Origin: Mycolicibacterium goodii
Lineage (GTDB): Bacteria; Actinomycetota; Actinomycetes; Mycobacteriales; Mycobacteriaceae
Length of the DNA: 64,000 bases
Assembly: GCF_022370755.2 (NCBI RefSeq)
Contig: NZ_CP092364.2
Coordinates: 3,658,001-3,722,000 of the forward strand
Reading direction: 5' to 3'
Position numbers and translations under genes: made by a program. Below are positions 1 through 8,538 of this stretch, piece by piece (position 1 is the first letter of the stretch; each line of letters starts with the position of its first letter). The notes below the pieces were generated by a model. It worked only from the letters and a program-made list of their open reading frames with translations. It was not told the DNA's origin and ran no database searches.

Positions 1-61
1 CTCCTCGGGCAAGCTGCGCCGCCTGGAGGTCAAACGACATCTGGAGGAATCGAAAGGATGA
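1..61 (+). CDS. mbtM: C-terminal end of a fatty acyl-AMP ligase, probably MbtM (FadD33); 5' end outside window
   Basis: Only the last 19 codons are present (frame starting at base 2, stop TGA at 59-61). They read [17 protein letters not shown] followed by KG, which matches the A10 motif at the end of adenylating enzymes, where the lysine of SGK is catalytic. The stop overlaps the next start as ATGA, so the two genes are translationally coupled. In mycobacteria the ligase in front of an MbtN-type dehydrogenase activates the fatty acid that becomes the mycobactin lipid tail and loads it on the carrier MbtL. Assignment to MbtM rests on this neighbourhood. Confidence 0.7.
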   Translation, partial: SSGKLRRLEVKRHLEESKG

Positions 62-1233
62 CCGCCACCGCATCGACGCTGACGCCGTCGACGACCACCG
101 TCGAGGAGTATCGCGAGCTCATCGACCAGGTCTTCGATGATCGGGTCAAGCAGTGGACTGCCGAAGCGGAAGAGACCGAACGGTTTCCGCGTCAGCTCAT
201 CGAGCATCTGGGCCGCAGCGGCGTGTTCACCGAGAAGTGGGGCGACGGTCAGCATCCCGATGTGGCCAAGCTGATCGAGCTCGCGTTCGCGTTGGGTCGC
301 ACGGGGTCGGCGGGCATCGGCGTGGGTGTGAGCCTGCACGATTCGGCGATCTCGGTGCTGCGCCGGTTCGGTAAGTCGGATTACCTGCGCAACATCTGCG
401 AGCAGGCCATCCGCGGTGAAGCCGTGCTGTGCATCGGCGCCTCCGAGGAGTCCGGCGGTTCGGATCTGCAGATCGTGGAAACCGAAGTGCGCTCGGCGCG
501 CGGGGGATTCGAGGTCAAGGGCATCAAGAAGTTCGTGTCACTGTCCCCGGTCGCCGATCACATCATCGTGGTGGCGCGCGGCGTCGACCACGATCCGACG
601 AGCCGGCACGGCAACGTACTGGTGATCGCGGTGCCCACTTCGCAGGTCGAGGTGGCCGCGCCGTACCGCAAGGTGGGTGCGGGCCCACTCGACACCGCCG
701 CGGTGCACATCGACACGTGGGTGCCCGCCGAGGCCCTCGTGGCCCGCGCCGGGACGGGACTGGCGGCGATCTCGTGGGGACTGGCCCACGAACGCATGTC
801 CATCGCGGGCCAGGTTGCCGCGGGTTCGCAGCGCATCCTAGGGATCACCTTGGCGCGCATGATGAAACGCCGTCAGTTCGGCCACACGCTCTACGAGCAC
901 CAGGCCTTGCGGATGCGGATGGCCGACCTGCAGGCCCGGGTCGACCTGCTCCGCCACGGGCTGGCAGGCATCGCCGCCGGGGGCAAGCTCGACCTGCGTG
1001 CGGCGGCCGCCATCAAGGTCACCGCGGCCCGCCTGGGTGAGGAAGTGGTCTCGGAGTGCATGCACATCTTCGGCGGCTCGGGGTATCTGGTCGACGAGAC
1101 CCCGCTGGGCAAGTGGTGGCGCGACATGAAGCTGGCGCGCGTGGGCGGCGGCACCGATGAGGTGCTCTGGGAACTGGTGGCCGCGGCGATGAAACCCGAC
1201 TACGAGGGATACGCCGAGTTCGCCGGATCCTGA
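58..1233 (+). CDS. mbtN: Acyl-ACP dehydrogenase of mycobactin biosynthesis (MbtN/FadE14)
   Basis: A 391-residue flavoprotein of the acyl-CoA dehydrogenase fold. The central part carries [14 protein letters not shown] (FAD/substrate region). The C-terminal helical domain has [20 protein letters not shown] and the HIFGGSGY...GGGTDEVL signature. In mycobactin synthesis MbtN introduces the alpha-beta double bond into the acyl chain held on MbtL. The start ATG overlaps the ligase stop, and a convergent mbtK follows, the order of the M. tuberculosis mbt-2 locus (Rv1344-Rv1347c). A general fatty-acid FadE cannot be excluded from the sequence alone, but the neighbours argue for MbtN. Confidence 0.8.
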   Translation: MTATASTLTPSTTTVEEYRELIDQVFDDRVKQWTAEAEETERFPRQLIEHLGRSGVFTEKWGDGQHPDVAKLIELAFALGRTGSAGIGVGVSLHDSAISVLRRFGKSDYLRNICEQAIRGEAVLCIGASEESGGSDLQIVETEVRSARGGFEVKGIKKFVSLSPVADHIIVVARGVDHDPTSRHGNVLVIAVPTSQVEVAAPYRKVGAGPLDTAAVHIDTWVPAEALVARAGTGLAAISWGLAHERMSIAGQVAAGSQRILGITLARMMKRRQFGHTLYEHQALRMRMADLQARVDLLRHGLAGIAAGGKLDLRAAAAIKVTAARLGEEVVSECMHIFGGSGYLVDETPLGKWWRDMKLARVGGGTDEVLWELVAAAMKPDYEGYAEFAGS

Positions 1234-1277
1234 CGCCCGGTAGGTGGTTTTTTACACCGTTCGTAGCACCGCGCCTT

Positions 1278-1414
1278 GCACCGCGAGCGTGCGTGTCTGC
1301 CTGTCGACACACCGTGTTTCGTCAGCAGTTGACGCACGCTCATGGGCCGCGAAAGTGCGCTGACTGCAGCTGATTTGCGGTGTGCCCACCAGCAGACACG
1401 CACGCTCGCGGTGC
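1278..1414. repeat. Long inverted repeat between mbtN and mbtK
   Basis: Bases 1278-1300 and 1392-1414 are perfect 23-bp inverted copies; the core arm is ACCGCGAGCGTGCGTGTCTG. They are separated by 91 bases. Both arms lie between the convergent ends of mbtN and mbtK. The outer sequence GCGAGC...GTCTGC resembles the termini of two other intergenic palindromes at 40140-40199 and 59799-59860. It may act as a bidirectional terminator or be a dispersed repeat; there is no strong T-run after the arms. Confidence 0.6.
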
Positions 1415-1423
1415 TAATGGCGC

Positions 1424-2071
1424 CTAGGCGGCGGTTTCGGGGATGTCGTCGGGTGTGCGGGGCAACGCATAGAGCGCCATGCGCCGGTTCGACATCTGAT
1501 GCTCCCCGAGAAACGCGCAGCCCGCCCACTCGCACAGGCGTCGGGCACCGGTGTTGCGGTGGTCGGGATCGAACATGATGCGCCTGCAGTCGGGCTCCAG
1601 CTCGAACACACTGGCCACGATGCGCGGCAACAGGATCGGGGCGATACCGCGGTTGACGAACCGCAGATCGGCGATGGCCGCATGCATCCCGACGTCATGG
1701 GGGTCGGCGGCGTACCGCGGCGCGATCGAATCCTTCGCCGCGCGGTACAACTCGACATAGCCGGCCGGTTTCCCGCGAAAATCGGTGATCAACGGACGCG
1801 AGTACTCGCCGTCGAGTTGAGCCTGCAGATAACGGCGCCAGCGGTCCTGCGGCCAGGGATACTCCCAGGCCTCCACGAGATGCGGACGGTTCATCCACTC
1901 CGACACCAACTCACAGTCGCCCTCGGCGTCAGCGAGACGGATGCTGTACGGCTCGGCGAGCACCGGAACCGGGGGCGCCGGCACCGCGCGCACGGCGTCG
2001 GAGATGTCCGTCAATTCGCGCTTCAGAACAGGTTCGAGCGCCTCTGCAGTGTCGGTATCGATGTCGGTCAT
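1424..2071 (-). CDS. mbtK: Mycobactin lysine N-epsilon acyltransferase, GNAT family (MbtK)
   Basis: A 215-residue protein of the IucB/MbtK acetyltransferase type. The first 45 residues are a variable leader. The GNAT core follows, with [20 protein letters not shown], the [20 protein letters not shown] stretch, and a [18 protein letters not shown] acyl-donor-binding segment. MbtK transfers the long acyl chain from MbtL to the side-chain nitrogen of a mycobactin lysine. It is convergent with mbtN. An IdeR-like box 27 bp before the start codon suggests iron repression. Length fits the family (about 210 residues). Confidence 0.82.
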   Translation of the reverse strand: MTDIDTDTAEALEPVLKRELTDISDAVRAVPAPPVPVLAEPYSIRLADAEGDCELVSEWMNRPHLVEAWEYPWPQDRWRRYLQAQLDGEYSRPLITDFRGKPAGYVELYRAAKDSIAPRYAADPHDVGMHAAIADLRFVNRGIAPILLPRIVASVFELEPDCRRIMFDPDHRNTGARRLCEWAGCAFLGEHQMSNRRMALYALPRTPDDIPETAA

Positions 2072-2097
2072 TTGAGCGACGAGCCTACCGTAGGCAG

Positions 2098-2116
2098 TGA
2101 GGGTAGGTTTACCTTC
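2098..2116 (-). promoter_or_regulatory. IdeR (iron box) candidate for mbtK
   Basis: The plus strand reads TGAGGGTAGGTTTACCTTC, matching the published IdeR consensus TWAGGTWAGSCTWACCTWA at 15 of 19 positions. It lies 27 bp upstream of the mbtK start. IdeR with ferrous iron represses mycobactin genes, so a site here is expected; binding is inferred. Confidence 0.65.
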
Positions 2117-2154
2117 CCACCCTGGTCGGATTCGGCCGGAATCGGAGCTGCACC

Positions 2155-2514
2155 TCAGGTGATCAGCCGAGCCAGCACCGAGAGGTGACTCAGTTCGACC
2201 TCTTTGGTTGCTGTCACCAGCACCACCGGTCCGGCGCGGACGATGCCACGCAACTCGTCGAGCGCCTCGGCACCCGCGGGCGCATCCAGTTCGGCGGTGT
2301 AGCGCCGCACGAACTCGTCGTAGCGCTCAGGCGCGTGGCCGTACCAGCGGCGCAGTTCGGTCGACGGCGCCACCTCCGGCAACCACCGTCCGATCCGTGG
2401 GTCGTCTTTGCGCAATCCCCTCGGCCACAGCCGGTCGACGAGCACCCGTTGCCCCTCCCCCGGGTCGGGCTCGGCGTACACGCGTGCCAACCGCACTCTC
2501 TGCTCGGAGGCCAT
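2155..2514 (-). CDS. DUF488 family protein
   Basis: A 119-residue protein with the hallmarks of DUF488: [24 protein letters not shown] near the N-terminus, the [17 protein letters not shown] segment, and the C-terminal [19 protein letters not shown]. The ATG at 2514 starts the conserved domain; the longer open frame upstream has no similarity. The biochemical function of the family is not established. It is divergent from the small gene at 2534 with only 19 bp between starts, so the two probably share a promoter region. Confidence 0.75.
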   Translation of the reverse strand: MASEQRVRLARVYAEPDPGEGQRVLVDRLWPRGLRKDDPRIGRWLPEVAPSTELRRWYGHAPERYDEFVRRYTAELDAPAGAEALDELRGIVRAGPVVLVTATKEVELSHLSVLARLIT

Positions 2515-2533
2515 GCCGTGCAATGGTAAGGGT

Positions 2534-2728
2534 ATGACGGTCGATCGTGTCTCGGATCTGCAGCGCTGGGAGGATTCAGGCGGGCATTGGCAGGTGGTCG
2601 CACGCACCCGGGACGGCCTGACGATCGCGCTGCTGCGCTGCGACGGTGGCGAGGAGGTCGACCGCTTCACGTCCCTCGACCCACGACTGCTGGAGTTCGT
2701 CGGCAATCGGGCGAGCAGCCAGGAGTGA
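2534..2728 (+). CDS. Small conserved hypothetical protein, 64 residues
   Basis: The protein begins MTVDRVSDLQRWEDSGGHW and has an alternating pattern (WQVVARTRDGLTIALLRCDGG) suggesting a small beta-sheet fold, then an acidic helix ending in SSQE. I recognise the pattern as a short actinobacterial hypothetical but cannot assign a function. ATG at 2534 is preceded by GGTAAGGGT, which may serve as a weak ribosome binding site. Its divergence from the DUF488 gene and lack of overlap with other genes support it as real. Confidence 0.55.
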   Translation: MTVDRVSDLQRWEDSGGHWQVVARTRDGLTIALLRCDGGEEVDRFTSLDPRLLEFVGNRASSQE

Positions 2729-2803
2729 CCCCGCTCGAAACCGACGGAAATGCCGCTCCGACCGTTTGGTGACGACGTTTTCGTCGATCTCGGCGAGAAC
2801 CGG

Positions 2804-3550
2804 TCAGGGCGCGCGCGCCGGCCAGACCGGGGATCCCAGTTCGCGTGACACCACGCGGGCGGTGTCGCGCAGCGCGTCCACGGCCTCGGCGGCCAGCGGC
2901 CACCGCCCGGCGGGCACCACCAGGCCGATCGCCCCGGCCACCTCCCCGGTGGCGTCGAACACGGCTGCGGCACTGGAACACTCACCGAGCACGGCCTCTT
3001 CGACCTCGGTCGCCAGCCCGGTGGTTCGCACCTGCTCGAGTTGTTCGGCCAGCACCGCGGGATCGGTCACGGTCTCACCGGTCATGCTGCGCAACGGCGC
3101 GTCGGCCCGATAGCCGGTCTGGAATGCCAACATCGCCTTGCCGAGCGCGCTGGCGTGTGCCGGGATCACGATGCCGACCTCGGGCATCTGGCGGGTGCCG
3201 TCGGGGCGCGGTTCGTGCGCGACGACGACGACCTCGTCGAACAGCAGCACCGCGGTCCGCACCGCGCATCCGGTCCGGCGGGCGAGGCTCTCCGCCCACA
3301 CCGTGACGCGTGAGCGCAGTTCGAGGGTGTCGAGGTAGACGTTGCCGAGGCGCAGGGTGGCGGGCCCCAGGCGGTACCGGCCCGAGTCCGGTTCCTGCTG
3401 CACCATGCCGTGCGCGAGCAGCGTGCGCACCAGGCCGTGCACGGTCGACGGCGCGAGTTCGATGGCGGACGCGATCTCGCCCAGGCTCATCCGGCGACCG
3501 CCCTGCAAGACCGTGAGGATCCGCAGGGCACGATCCACCGCTTGGATCAT
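2804..3550 (-). CDS. IclR family transcriptional regulator, likely of the glycerol/dihydroxyacetone operon
   Basis: A 248-residue regulator. Residues 1-60 form a winged helix-turn-helix (MSLGEIASAIELAPSTVHGLVRTLL), and the rest is the IclR effector domain (VGIVIPAHASALGKAMLAF, then LGECSSAAAVFDATGEVAGAIGL). The ATG at 3550 is preceded by a GGGGG ribosome binding site at 7-bp spacing; the 37 residues of open frame before it are not IclR-like. It is divergent from glpF-dhaKLM, so control of that operon by glycerol or dihydroxyacetone metabolites is the natural inference. Confidence 0.85.
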   Translation of the reverse strand: MIQAVDRALRILTVLQGGRRMSLGEIASAIELAPSTVHGLVRTLLAHGMVQQEPDSGRYRLGPATLRLGNVYLDTLELRSRVTVWAESLARRTGCAVRTAVLLFDEVVVVAHEPRPDGTRQMPEVGIVIPAHASALGKAMLAFQTGYRADAPLRSMTGETVTDPAVLAEQLEQVRTTGLATEVEEAVLGECSSAAAVFDATGEVAGAIGLVVPAGRWPLAAEAVDALRDTARVVSRELGSPVWPARAP

Positions 3551-3614
3551 GGCGTCCCCCTTTCCGCAGAACCTCTTGTGATCACCGAAGCATAAGCGTA
3601 TGGTCCAGGTCACA

Positions 3615-3629
3615 TTCGACATTATCGAA
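3615..3629. promoter_or_regulatory. Candidate IclR operator between the regulator and glpF
   Basis: TTCGACATTATCGAA has perfect outer arms TTCGA/TCGAA around a 5-bp centre. It sits in the 143-bp divergent gap between the IclR gene and glpF, 65 bp before glpF. IclR proteins typically bind short palindromes of about 15 bp. This is inference from position and symmetry. Confidence 0.4.
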
Positions 3630-3693
3630 CGCCATCCGGCATTACCGACAAGTCGATGCAAGCCGATCCTTAACCGTGTCCCGGGAGGACGTC

Positions 3694-4461
3694 ATGGATG
3701 AGCCGTCATTGATCCAGAAACTGGCCGCCGAGACGATCGGCACCGCATTTCTGGTGTTCGTCGGAGTCGGCGCGGTCCCCGCGACGATCATCGTCAACGG
3801 GGACGCGCCGTTCACCATGGCCGACCTGGGCATGATCTCCCTGGCCTTCGCAACGGTGGTCGTGGCGACCGTGTACGCGCTTGGACACATCTCCGGGAAC
3901 CACATCAATCCCGCCGTCACCGTCGGACTCGCCGCGTCCGGGCAGTTCCCGTGGTCGCGGGTTCCGGCGTACATCGCCGCGCAGGTTCTCGGCGCGATCA
4001 TCGGCGCCGCGGCGATTCTCGGAGTGCTCGGCACCGCGGCCCGCGATGCGGGTCTCGGCATCGCGACCTACGCCGGTGACGTCACGACCATCCAAGCCTT
4101 TTTCGCCGAGTTCATGGGTACGTTCATTCTTGTGTTCACCGTTTTCGGCGTGATACACCGCAGGGCCGCCGCAGGATTCGCCGGCGTGGCGATCGGCCTG
4201 GTGGTGTTCGCGGCGATCATTCCGGTGGCGCCCACCACGGGTGCCTCGATCAACCCCGCCCGCACCTTCGGACCCATGCTGGTTCAGCAGATCGCCGGCG
4301 GCACCGTGACCTGGAGCCAGTTGCCGGTCTATCTGTCCGCCGAACTTCTCGCGGGCGTGACCGCGGCGCTGACCTTCGCCGCGATCTCCCGCACCCGCGC
4401 CGGATCGCCCGCCGAAACCGACCGCGTCTCCGCCACACCCATGTCGAGTGCGACGAACTGA
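3694..4461 (+). CDS. glpF: Glycerol uptake facilitator (aquaglyceroporin, MIP family)
   Basis: A 255-residue membrane protein with six predicted transmembrane helices and the two half-helix motifs HINPAVT (around residue 72) and SINPART (around residue 187) that line the pore of major intrinsic proteins. ATG at 3694 follows GGGAGG at good spacing; an upstream in-frame GTG at 3676 is less likely. It starts an operon with dhaK nine bases later, indicating passive uptake of glycerol or dihydroxyacetone for the following kinase. Residues separating water from glycerol selectivity were not analysed. Confidence 0.88.
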   Translation: MDEPSLIQKLAAETIGTAFLVFVGVGAVPATIIVNGDAPFTMADLGMISLAFATVVVATVYALGHISGNHINPAVTVGLAASGQFPWSRVPAYIAAQVLGAIIGAAAILGVLGTAARDAGLGIATYAGDVTTIQAFFAEFMGTFILVFTVFGVIHRRAAAGFAGVAIGLVVFAAIIPVAPTTGASINPARTFGPMLVQQIAGGTVTWSQLPVYLSAELLAGVTAALTFAAISRTRAGSPAETDRVSATPMSSATN

Positions 4462-4470
4462 GGAAGACAC

Positions 4471-5469
4471 ATGAAAAAGCTCATCAACGACCCCGCCGAC
4501 GTGATCGCCGATGCCCTGCGCGGCATGGCGATTGCGCATCCCGAACTGCGCATCGACCACACCAACCGCATCGTCTACCGCGGTGACGCGCCGGTGGCGG
4601 GCAAGGTCGGGTTGATCTCGGGAGGCGGCTCGGGTCACGAACCGCTGCACGGCGGGTTCGTGGGCGCAGGCATGCTCGACGCGGCCTGCGCCGGGGAGGT
4701 GTTCACGTCCCCGGTACCGGATCAGATGCTGGAGGCAACGAAGAACGTCCACAGCGGCGCCGGCGTGGTGCACATCGTGAAGAACTACACCGGCGACGTG
4801 ATGAACTTCGAGATGGCTGCGGAACTCGCTGCCGCCGAAGGGATCACCGTCGAATCGGTCATCATCGACGACGACGTCGCGGTGCGTGACAGCACGTTCA
4901 CCGCCGGGCGCCGCGGGGTCGGCGCCACGGTGCTCGTGGAGAAGATCGCCGGTGCGGCGGCCGATCAGGACCGGTCGGTCACCGAGGTCGCCGACGTGGC
5001 ACGCCGGGTCAATGCCGCGGCGCGCAGCATGGGCGTCGCCCTCACATCCTGCACCGTGCCGGCCGTGGGCCACCCCACGTTCGACCTTCCCGACGACCAG
5101 ATCGAGGTCGGTATCGGGATCCACGGTGAACCGGGCCGTGACCGGGTCCCGCTGCAACCGGCCCGCGCGGTCGCCGAACTCATGACCGAACCGATCCTGT
5201 CCGACATCGACTTCACCGGCGGCGACGGGGTGATCCTGTTCGTCAACAGCATGGGCGCCACACCACTCATCGAGTTGTACGTCATGTACGCCGAGTTCGC
5301 CGCCATCCTCGACAAGGCGGGTATCCGCGTCGCACGCTCGCTCGTCGGGCCCTACATCACGAGCCTCGACATGGCGGGTTGCTCGGTGACCCTGCTGAAA
5401 GCCGACGACGACCTGCTGCGACTGTGGGATCACCCGGTCAACACCGCGGCACTACGGAGGGGATGCTGA
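4471..5469 (+). CDS. dhaK: Dihydroxyacetone kinase substrate-binding subunit DhaK
   Basis: A 332-residue protein. It has the GLISGGGSGHEPLHGGFVG stretch (residues 47-65) and the GIGIHGEPGRDR motif, where His218 forms the covalent hemiaminal with dihydroxyacetone, the same number as in the E. coli protein. DhaK presents dihydroxyacetone for phosphoryl transfer from DhaL. Followed after one base by dhaL. Because dhaM is present, this is the phosphoenolpyruvate-dependent type, not the ATP-dependent single-chain kinase. Confidence 0.93.
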   Translation: MKKLINDPADVIADALRGMAIAHPELRIDHTNRIVYRGDAPVAGKVGLISGGGSGHEPLHGGFVGAGMLDAACAGEVFTSPVPDQMLEATKNVHSGAGVVHIVKNYTGDVMNFEMAAELAAAEGITVESVIIDDDVAVRDSTFTAGRRGVGATVLVEKIAGAAADQDRSVTEVADVARRVNAAARSMGVALTSCTVPAVGHPTFDLPDDQIEVGIGIHGEPGRDRVPLQPARAVAELMTEPILSDIDFTGGDGVILFVNSMGATPLIELYVMYAEFAAILDKAGIRVARSLVGPYITSLDMAGCSVTLLKADDDLLRLWDHPVNTAALRRGC

Positions 5470-5470
5470 G

Positions 5471-6103
5471 ATGGATCTCTCGACCCTTACCGCCTGGATA
5501 CGCGAATTCGCCCGGCTGATCGACGAAAATGCCCAGCATCTCAGTGAACTCGATGCCGCGATCGGCGACGCCGACCACGGCATCAACATGCAGCGCGGAA
5601 TGTCCGCGGTTGTGGCCCAGATCGATGAGGCGCCGCCTGCCGACATGGCGAGCCTGTGCAAGCAGGTGGGGATGACGCTCGTGAAATCCGTCGGCGGTGC
5701 CAGCGGACCGTTGTACGGGACATTCTTCCTACGGATGGCCCCGGTGCTGGGAACCGATGACTCCGTGAGCGCAAGCGATTTCGCCAAGGCGTTGCGCGCC
5801 GCGGTGGACGGGGTCGTCCAACGCGGACGCGCCGAGGCCGAGGACAAGACGATGTTCGATGCGTTGGCTCCCGCGCTGGACGCGCTCGATTCGGCGTTGG
5901 TGGGCGGCGCCGACCTGGCCGGAGCGCTCGCGAAAGCCGCATCGGCGGCCGAGAACGGCCGCGACGCAACCGAATCGATGATCGCCCGCAAAGGCCGGGC
6001 CAGTTACCTCGGGCAGCGCAGCGTCGGGCACATTGATCCCGGTGCGGCGTCGGCGGCACTGTTGATCAAGGCCGCGGCCACCGCGGCGGGGAGCACTTCA
6101 TGA
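5471..6103 (+). CDS. dhaL: Dihydroxyacetone kinase ADP-binding subunit DhaL
   Basis: A 210-residue all-helical protein. IGDADHGINMQRGM at residues 31-44 holds the aspartates that bind the magnesium-ADP cofactor, and KSVGGASGPLYGTFF and YLGQRSVGHIDPGA are also typical. DhaL carries a permanently bound nucleotide that is re-phosphorylated by DhaM and donates the phosphate to dihydroxyacetone on DhaK. It overlaps the next gene by ATGA (6100-6103). Confidence 0.93.
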   Translation: MDLSTLTAWIREFARLIDENAQHLSELDAAIGDADHGINMQRGMSAVVAQIDEAPPADMASLCKQVGMTLVKSVGGASGPLYGTFFLRMAPVLGTDDSVSASDFAKALRAAVDGVVQRGRAEAEDKTMFDALAPALDALDSALVGGADLAGALAKAASAAENGRDATESMIARKGRASYLGQRSVGHIDPGAASAALLIKAAATAAGSTS

Positions 6104-8538
6104 CGGTCGGCATCGTCGTCGTCTCCCACAGCCGCCCCTTGGCTCGCGCGGCCGTCGGACTGGCTCAGGAGATGTTGCACGGCAGGAGCGTCCGGATATC
6201 CATCGCGGCCGGTCTCGATGACACCACCCTGGGCACCGATGCCTCGGCGATCCTGGACGCCATCATCTGCGCCGACAGCGGCGACGGGGTGCTGGTGTTG
6301 ATGGATCTCGGCAGCGCGGTGCTCTCGGCCGAACTCGCCCTGGAGTTGCTCGAGGACGACGTGCGGGCGCGCACCGTGCTGTGTCCCGCTCCCCTGGTCG
6401 AAGGCCTGGTGGTGGCCGCGGTTGCGGCGGCCGGCGGCGCGGAGCTCGCCGAGGTGGCCGCCGAGGCGTCCGGCGCACTGGCGGGCAAGGCCGCACACCT
6501 CGAGCCGGTGACACCTCCACCGGCCGGCGCAGCCATCGCTGACACCGGCGACGCCGACGAGTTGAGCGCCAGCTTCGTCGTCAACAATCCCCACGGTCTG
6601 CACGCCCGCCCCGCGGCGCGCCTCGTCGCCGAGGTGCGGCGCCGCGACGCCCGGGTGCGGATCCGCAACCCCCGCATCGATTCCGCCTGGGTTGACGGCG
6701 GCAGCCTCTCCCGGATCGCGACCCTCGGGGTACGGGGCGGCGACGAGGTCCAACTGCGGGTGTCCGGCGGCCAAGCCCACGAGACCCTGCAGCACATCCT
6801 GAGTCTTGCGGCCCGCGACTTCGACGAGGGCGACGCGGCGCCACCCCCGGCGACACCGGTGGCGACCGCGCACGCACCCATCGGCGCAAGCCCTGGCCTG
6901 GGCATCGGCCCGGCATGTTCGGCGCGTCAGCGGACCGTCGATATCCCCGACACCCCCGCAACGGATCCCGCCGCCGAGTGGCGCCGACTGGGCACGGCGA
7001 TCGCCGATGTCCGCCGGGCCATCGGCGCCCTGCGCGCCGCGACGAGCCGTGACGTCGGGCAGAATGAGGCGGCCATCTTCGATGCGCACCAACTGCTGCT
7101 CGACGACGACGCCCTGCTCGGCGTCGCGCGTGAACGGATCGACGAGGGCCACAATGCCGCTGCCGCATGGTCGGCCGCGGTGGCGGCGCTGGCCGCCGAG
7201 TTCGACGCGCTGCCGGATCCATACCTGCAGGCCAGGGCCGAGGACGTTCGCGCGGTCGGTGACCAGGTGTTACGGGCCGTGCTCGGCGCGGCCGGTGACG
7301 CCGGTTCGGTCAGCGGTGTGCTGGTGGCTGGTGACCTGACCCCGGCCGAGGCCGCCGAACTCGACCCCCAGCAGGTGGTCGCGGTCCTGCTGGCCTTCGG
7401 AAGTCCACATGCGCACAACGTGATCCTGTTGCGGGCCAAAGGGATACCTGCGATCGTCGGGGCGGGGCCCGCTGTGCTCGACATCCCCGACGGCACGCTC
7501 GTCGCGGTCGACGGGGTCCGCGGCGAGTTCGTCGTCGACCCGCCCACCGACGTGCGGGAGCGGTTCGAGCGGGAGGTCGCGTCGGTCGCACGGCGGCGCC
7601 GGGCGGCCATGCAGCGCGCCGGCGAACGCGCTGTCACCCGGGGTGGCCGCGCCGTCGCGGTGGGGGCGAACCTCGCCGGTGTCGATGACGCACGGGCAGC
7701 CGCAAGCCTTGGTGCCGATTTCGCAGGCCTGATCCGCACCGAGTTCCTGTTCCTCGGCCGCACTCAGGCGCCCGATGTCGATGAGCAACTCTCGGTGTAC
7801 CGCAAGATCGCCGAGTCGCTGGGTGACCGCCGCATGACATTGCGCACGCTCGACGTCGGTGGCGACAAGCCATTGGATTTCCTGCCGGCGGCCGCGGAAC
7901 TCAATCCCTATCTCGGGGTACGCGGCATCCGGTTGTCACTGGCCCACCCCGACGTGTTCACCGACCAACTGCTCGCCATGGCCAAACTGGCACAGGACGT
8001 TCCGCTGAGCGTGATGTTCCCGATGATCACGACGCTCGACGAACTGTTCGCCGCGCGCCGACTGCTCGACGACGCGGTCGGCCGTGCCGGCCCGCGACCT
8101 CCCGCCGGCCTGCAGGTGGGCATGATGGTCGAAGTGCCTGCCGCAGCGCTGAAATCGGCGTCGTTCGCCCGCCACGTCGACTTCATGTCCATCGGCACCA
8201 ACGATCTGACGCAGTACGCATTGGCGGCCGACCGTAACAACGACGCCGTGGCCGGTATCGGCGACACATTCGACCCCGGGCTGCTGAGCCTGATCGGGGC
8301 GACGTGTCGCGGGGCCGCCGGCTCGGCATCGGTGTCGGTGTGCGGCGAGTTCGCCGCCGACGCACGCGCGGTTCCGCTTCTGATCGGCCTCGGTGTCGAC
8401 GCGTTGAGTGTCACACCACCGGCCATCCCGACGACGAAGGAGGCGGTACGCGAGGTCGACGACCAGCGCGCCACTGATGTCGCGGCGGCCGCGCTCACCG
8501 CCGGCGGCCCCGCCGAGGTGCTGGAACTGCTCGGCTGA
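6100..8538 (+). CDS. dhaM: Multiphosphoryl transfer protein: DhaM EIIA-like domain fused to HPr and full-length enzyme I
   Basis: A single 812-residue chain with three parts. Residues 1-130 are the mannose-type EIIA domain with His10 in VVVSHSRPLA. About 155-245 is an HPr domain with His168 in NPHGLHARPA. About 260-812 is enzyme I with the phospho-histidine at 439 (SPHAHNVILLRAKGIPAIVG). It also carries the complete PEP-binding barrel (GGDKPLDF, RTEFLFLGR, SIGTNDLTQYALAADRN, and the VCGEF cysteine). E. coli DhaM has only a shortened enzyme I, so this copy could accept phosphate directly from PEP. Its stop abuts the convergent regulator stop in the sequence TGATCA. Confidence 0.9.
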   Translation: MTVGIVVVSHSRPLARAAVGLAQEMLHGRSVRISIAAGLDDTTLGTDASAILDAIICADSGDGVLVLMDLGSAVLSAELALELLEDDVRARTVLCPAPLVEGLVVAAVAAAGGAELAEVAAEASGALAGKAAHLEPVTPPPAGAAIADTGDADELSASFVVNNPHGLHARPAARLVAEVRRRDARVRIRNPRIDSAWVDGGSLSRIATLGVRGGDEVQLRVSGGQAHETLQHILSLAARDFDEGDAAPPPATPVATAHAPIGASPGLGIGPACSARQRTVDIPDTPATDPAAEWRRLGTAIADVRRAIGALRAATSRDVGQNEAAIFDAHQLLLDDDALLGVARERIDEGHNAAAAWSAAVAALAAEFDALPDPYLQARAEDVRAVGDQVLRAVLGAAGDAGSVSGVLVAGDLTPAEAAELDPQQVVAVLLAFGSPHAHNVILLRAKGIPAIVGAGPAVLDIPDGTLVAVDGVRGEFVVDPPTDVRERFEREVASVARRRRAAMQRAGERAVTRGGRAVAVGANLAGVDDARAAASLGADFAGLIRTEFLFLGRTQAPDVDEQLSVYRKIAESLGDRRMTLRTLDVGGDKPLDFLPAAAELNPYLGVRGIRLSLAHPDVFTDQLLAMAKLAQDVPLSVMFPMITTLDELFAARRLLDDAVGRAGPRPPAGLQVGMMVEVPAAALKSASFARHVDFMSIGTNDLTQYALAADRNNDAVAGIGDTFDPGLLSLIGATCRGAAGSASVSVCGEFAADARAVPLLIGLGVDALSVTPPAIPTTKEAVREVDDQRATDVAAAALTAGGPAEVLELLG

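Noticed and set aside
3706..5433. A 575-codon minus-strand frame opposite glpF and dhaK
   Set aside because: Shadow of two well-supported genes; it has no domain resemblance.
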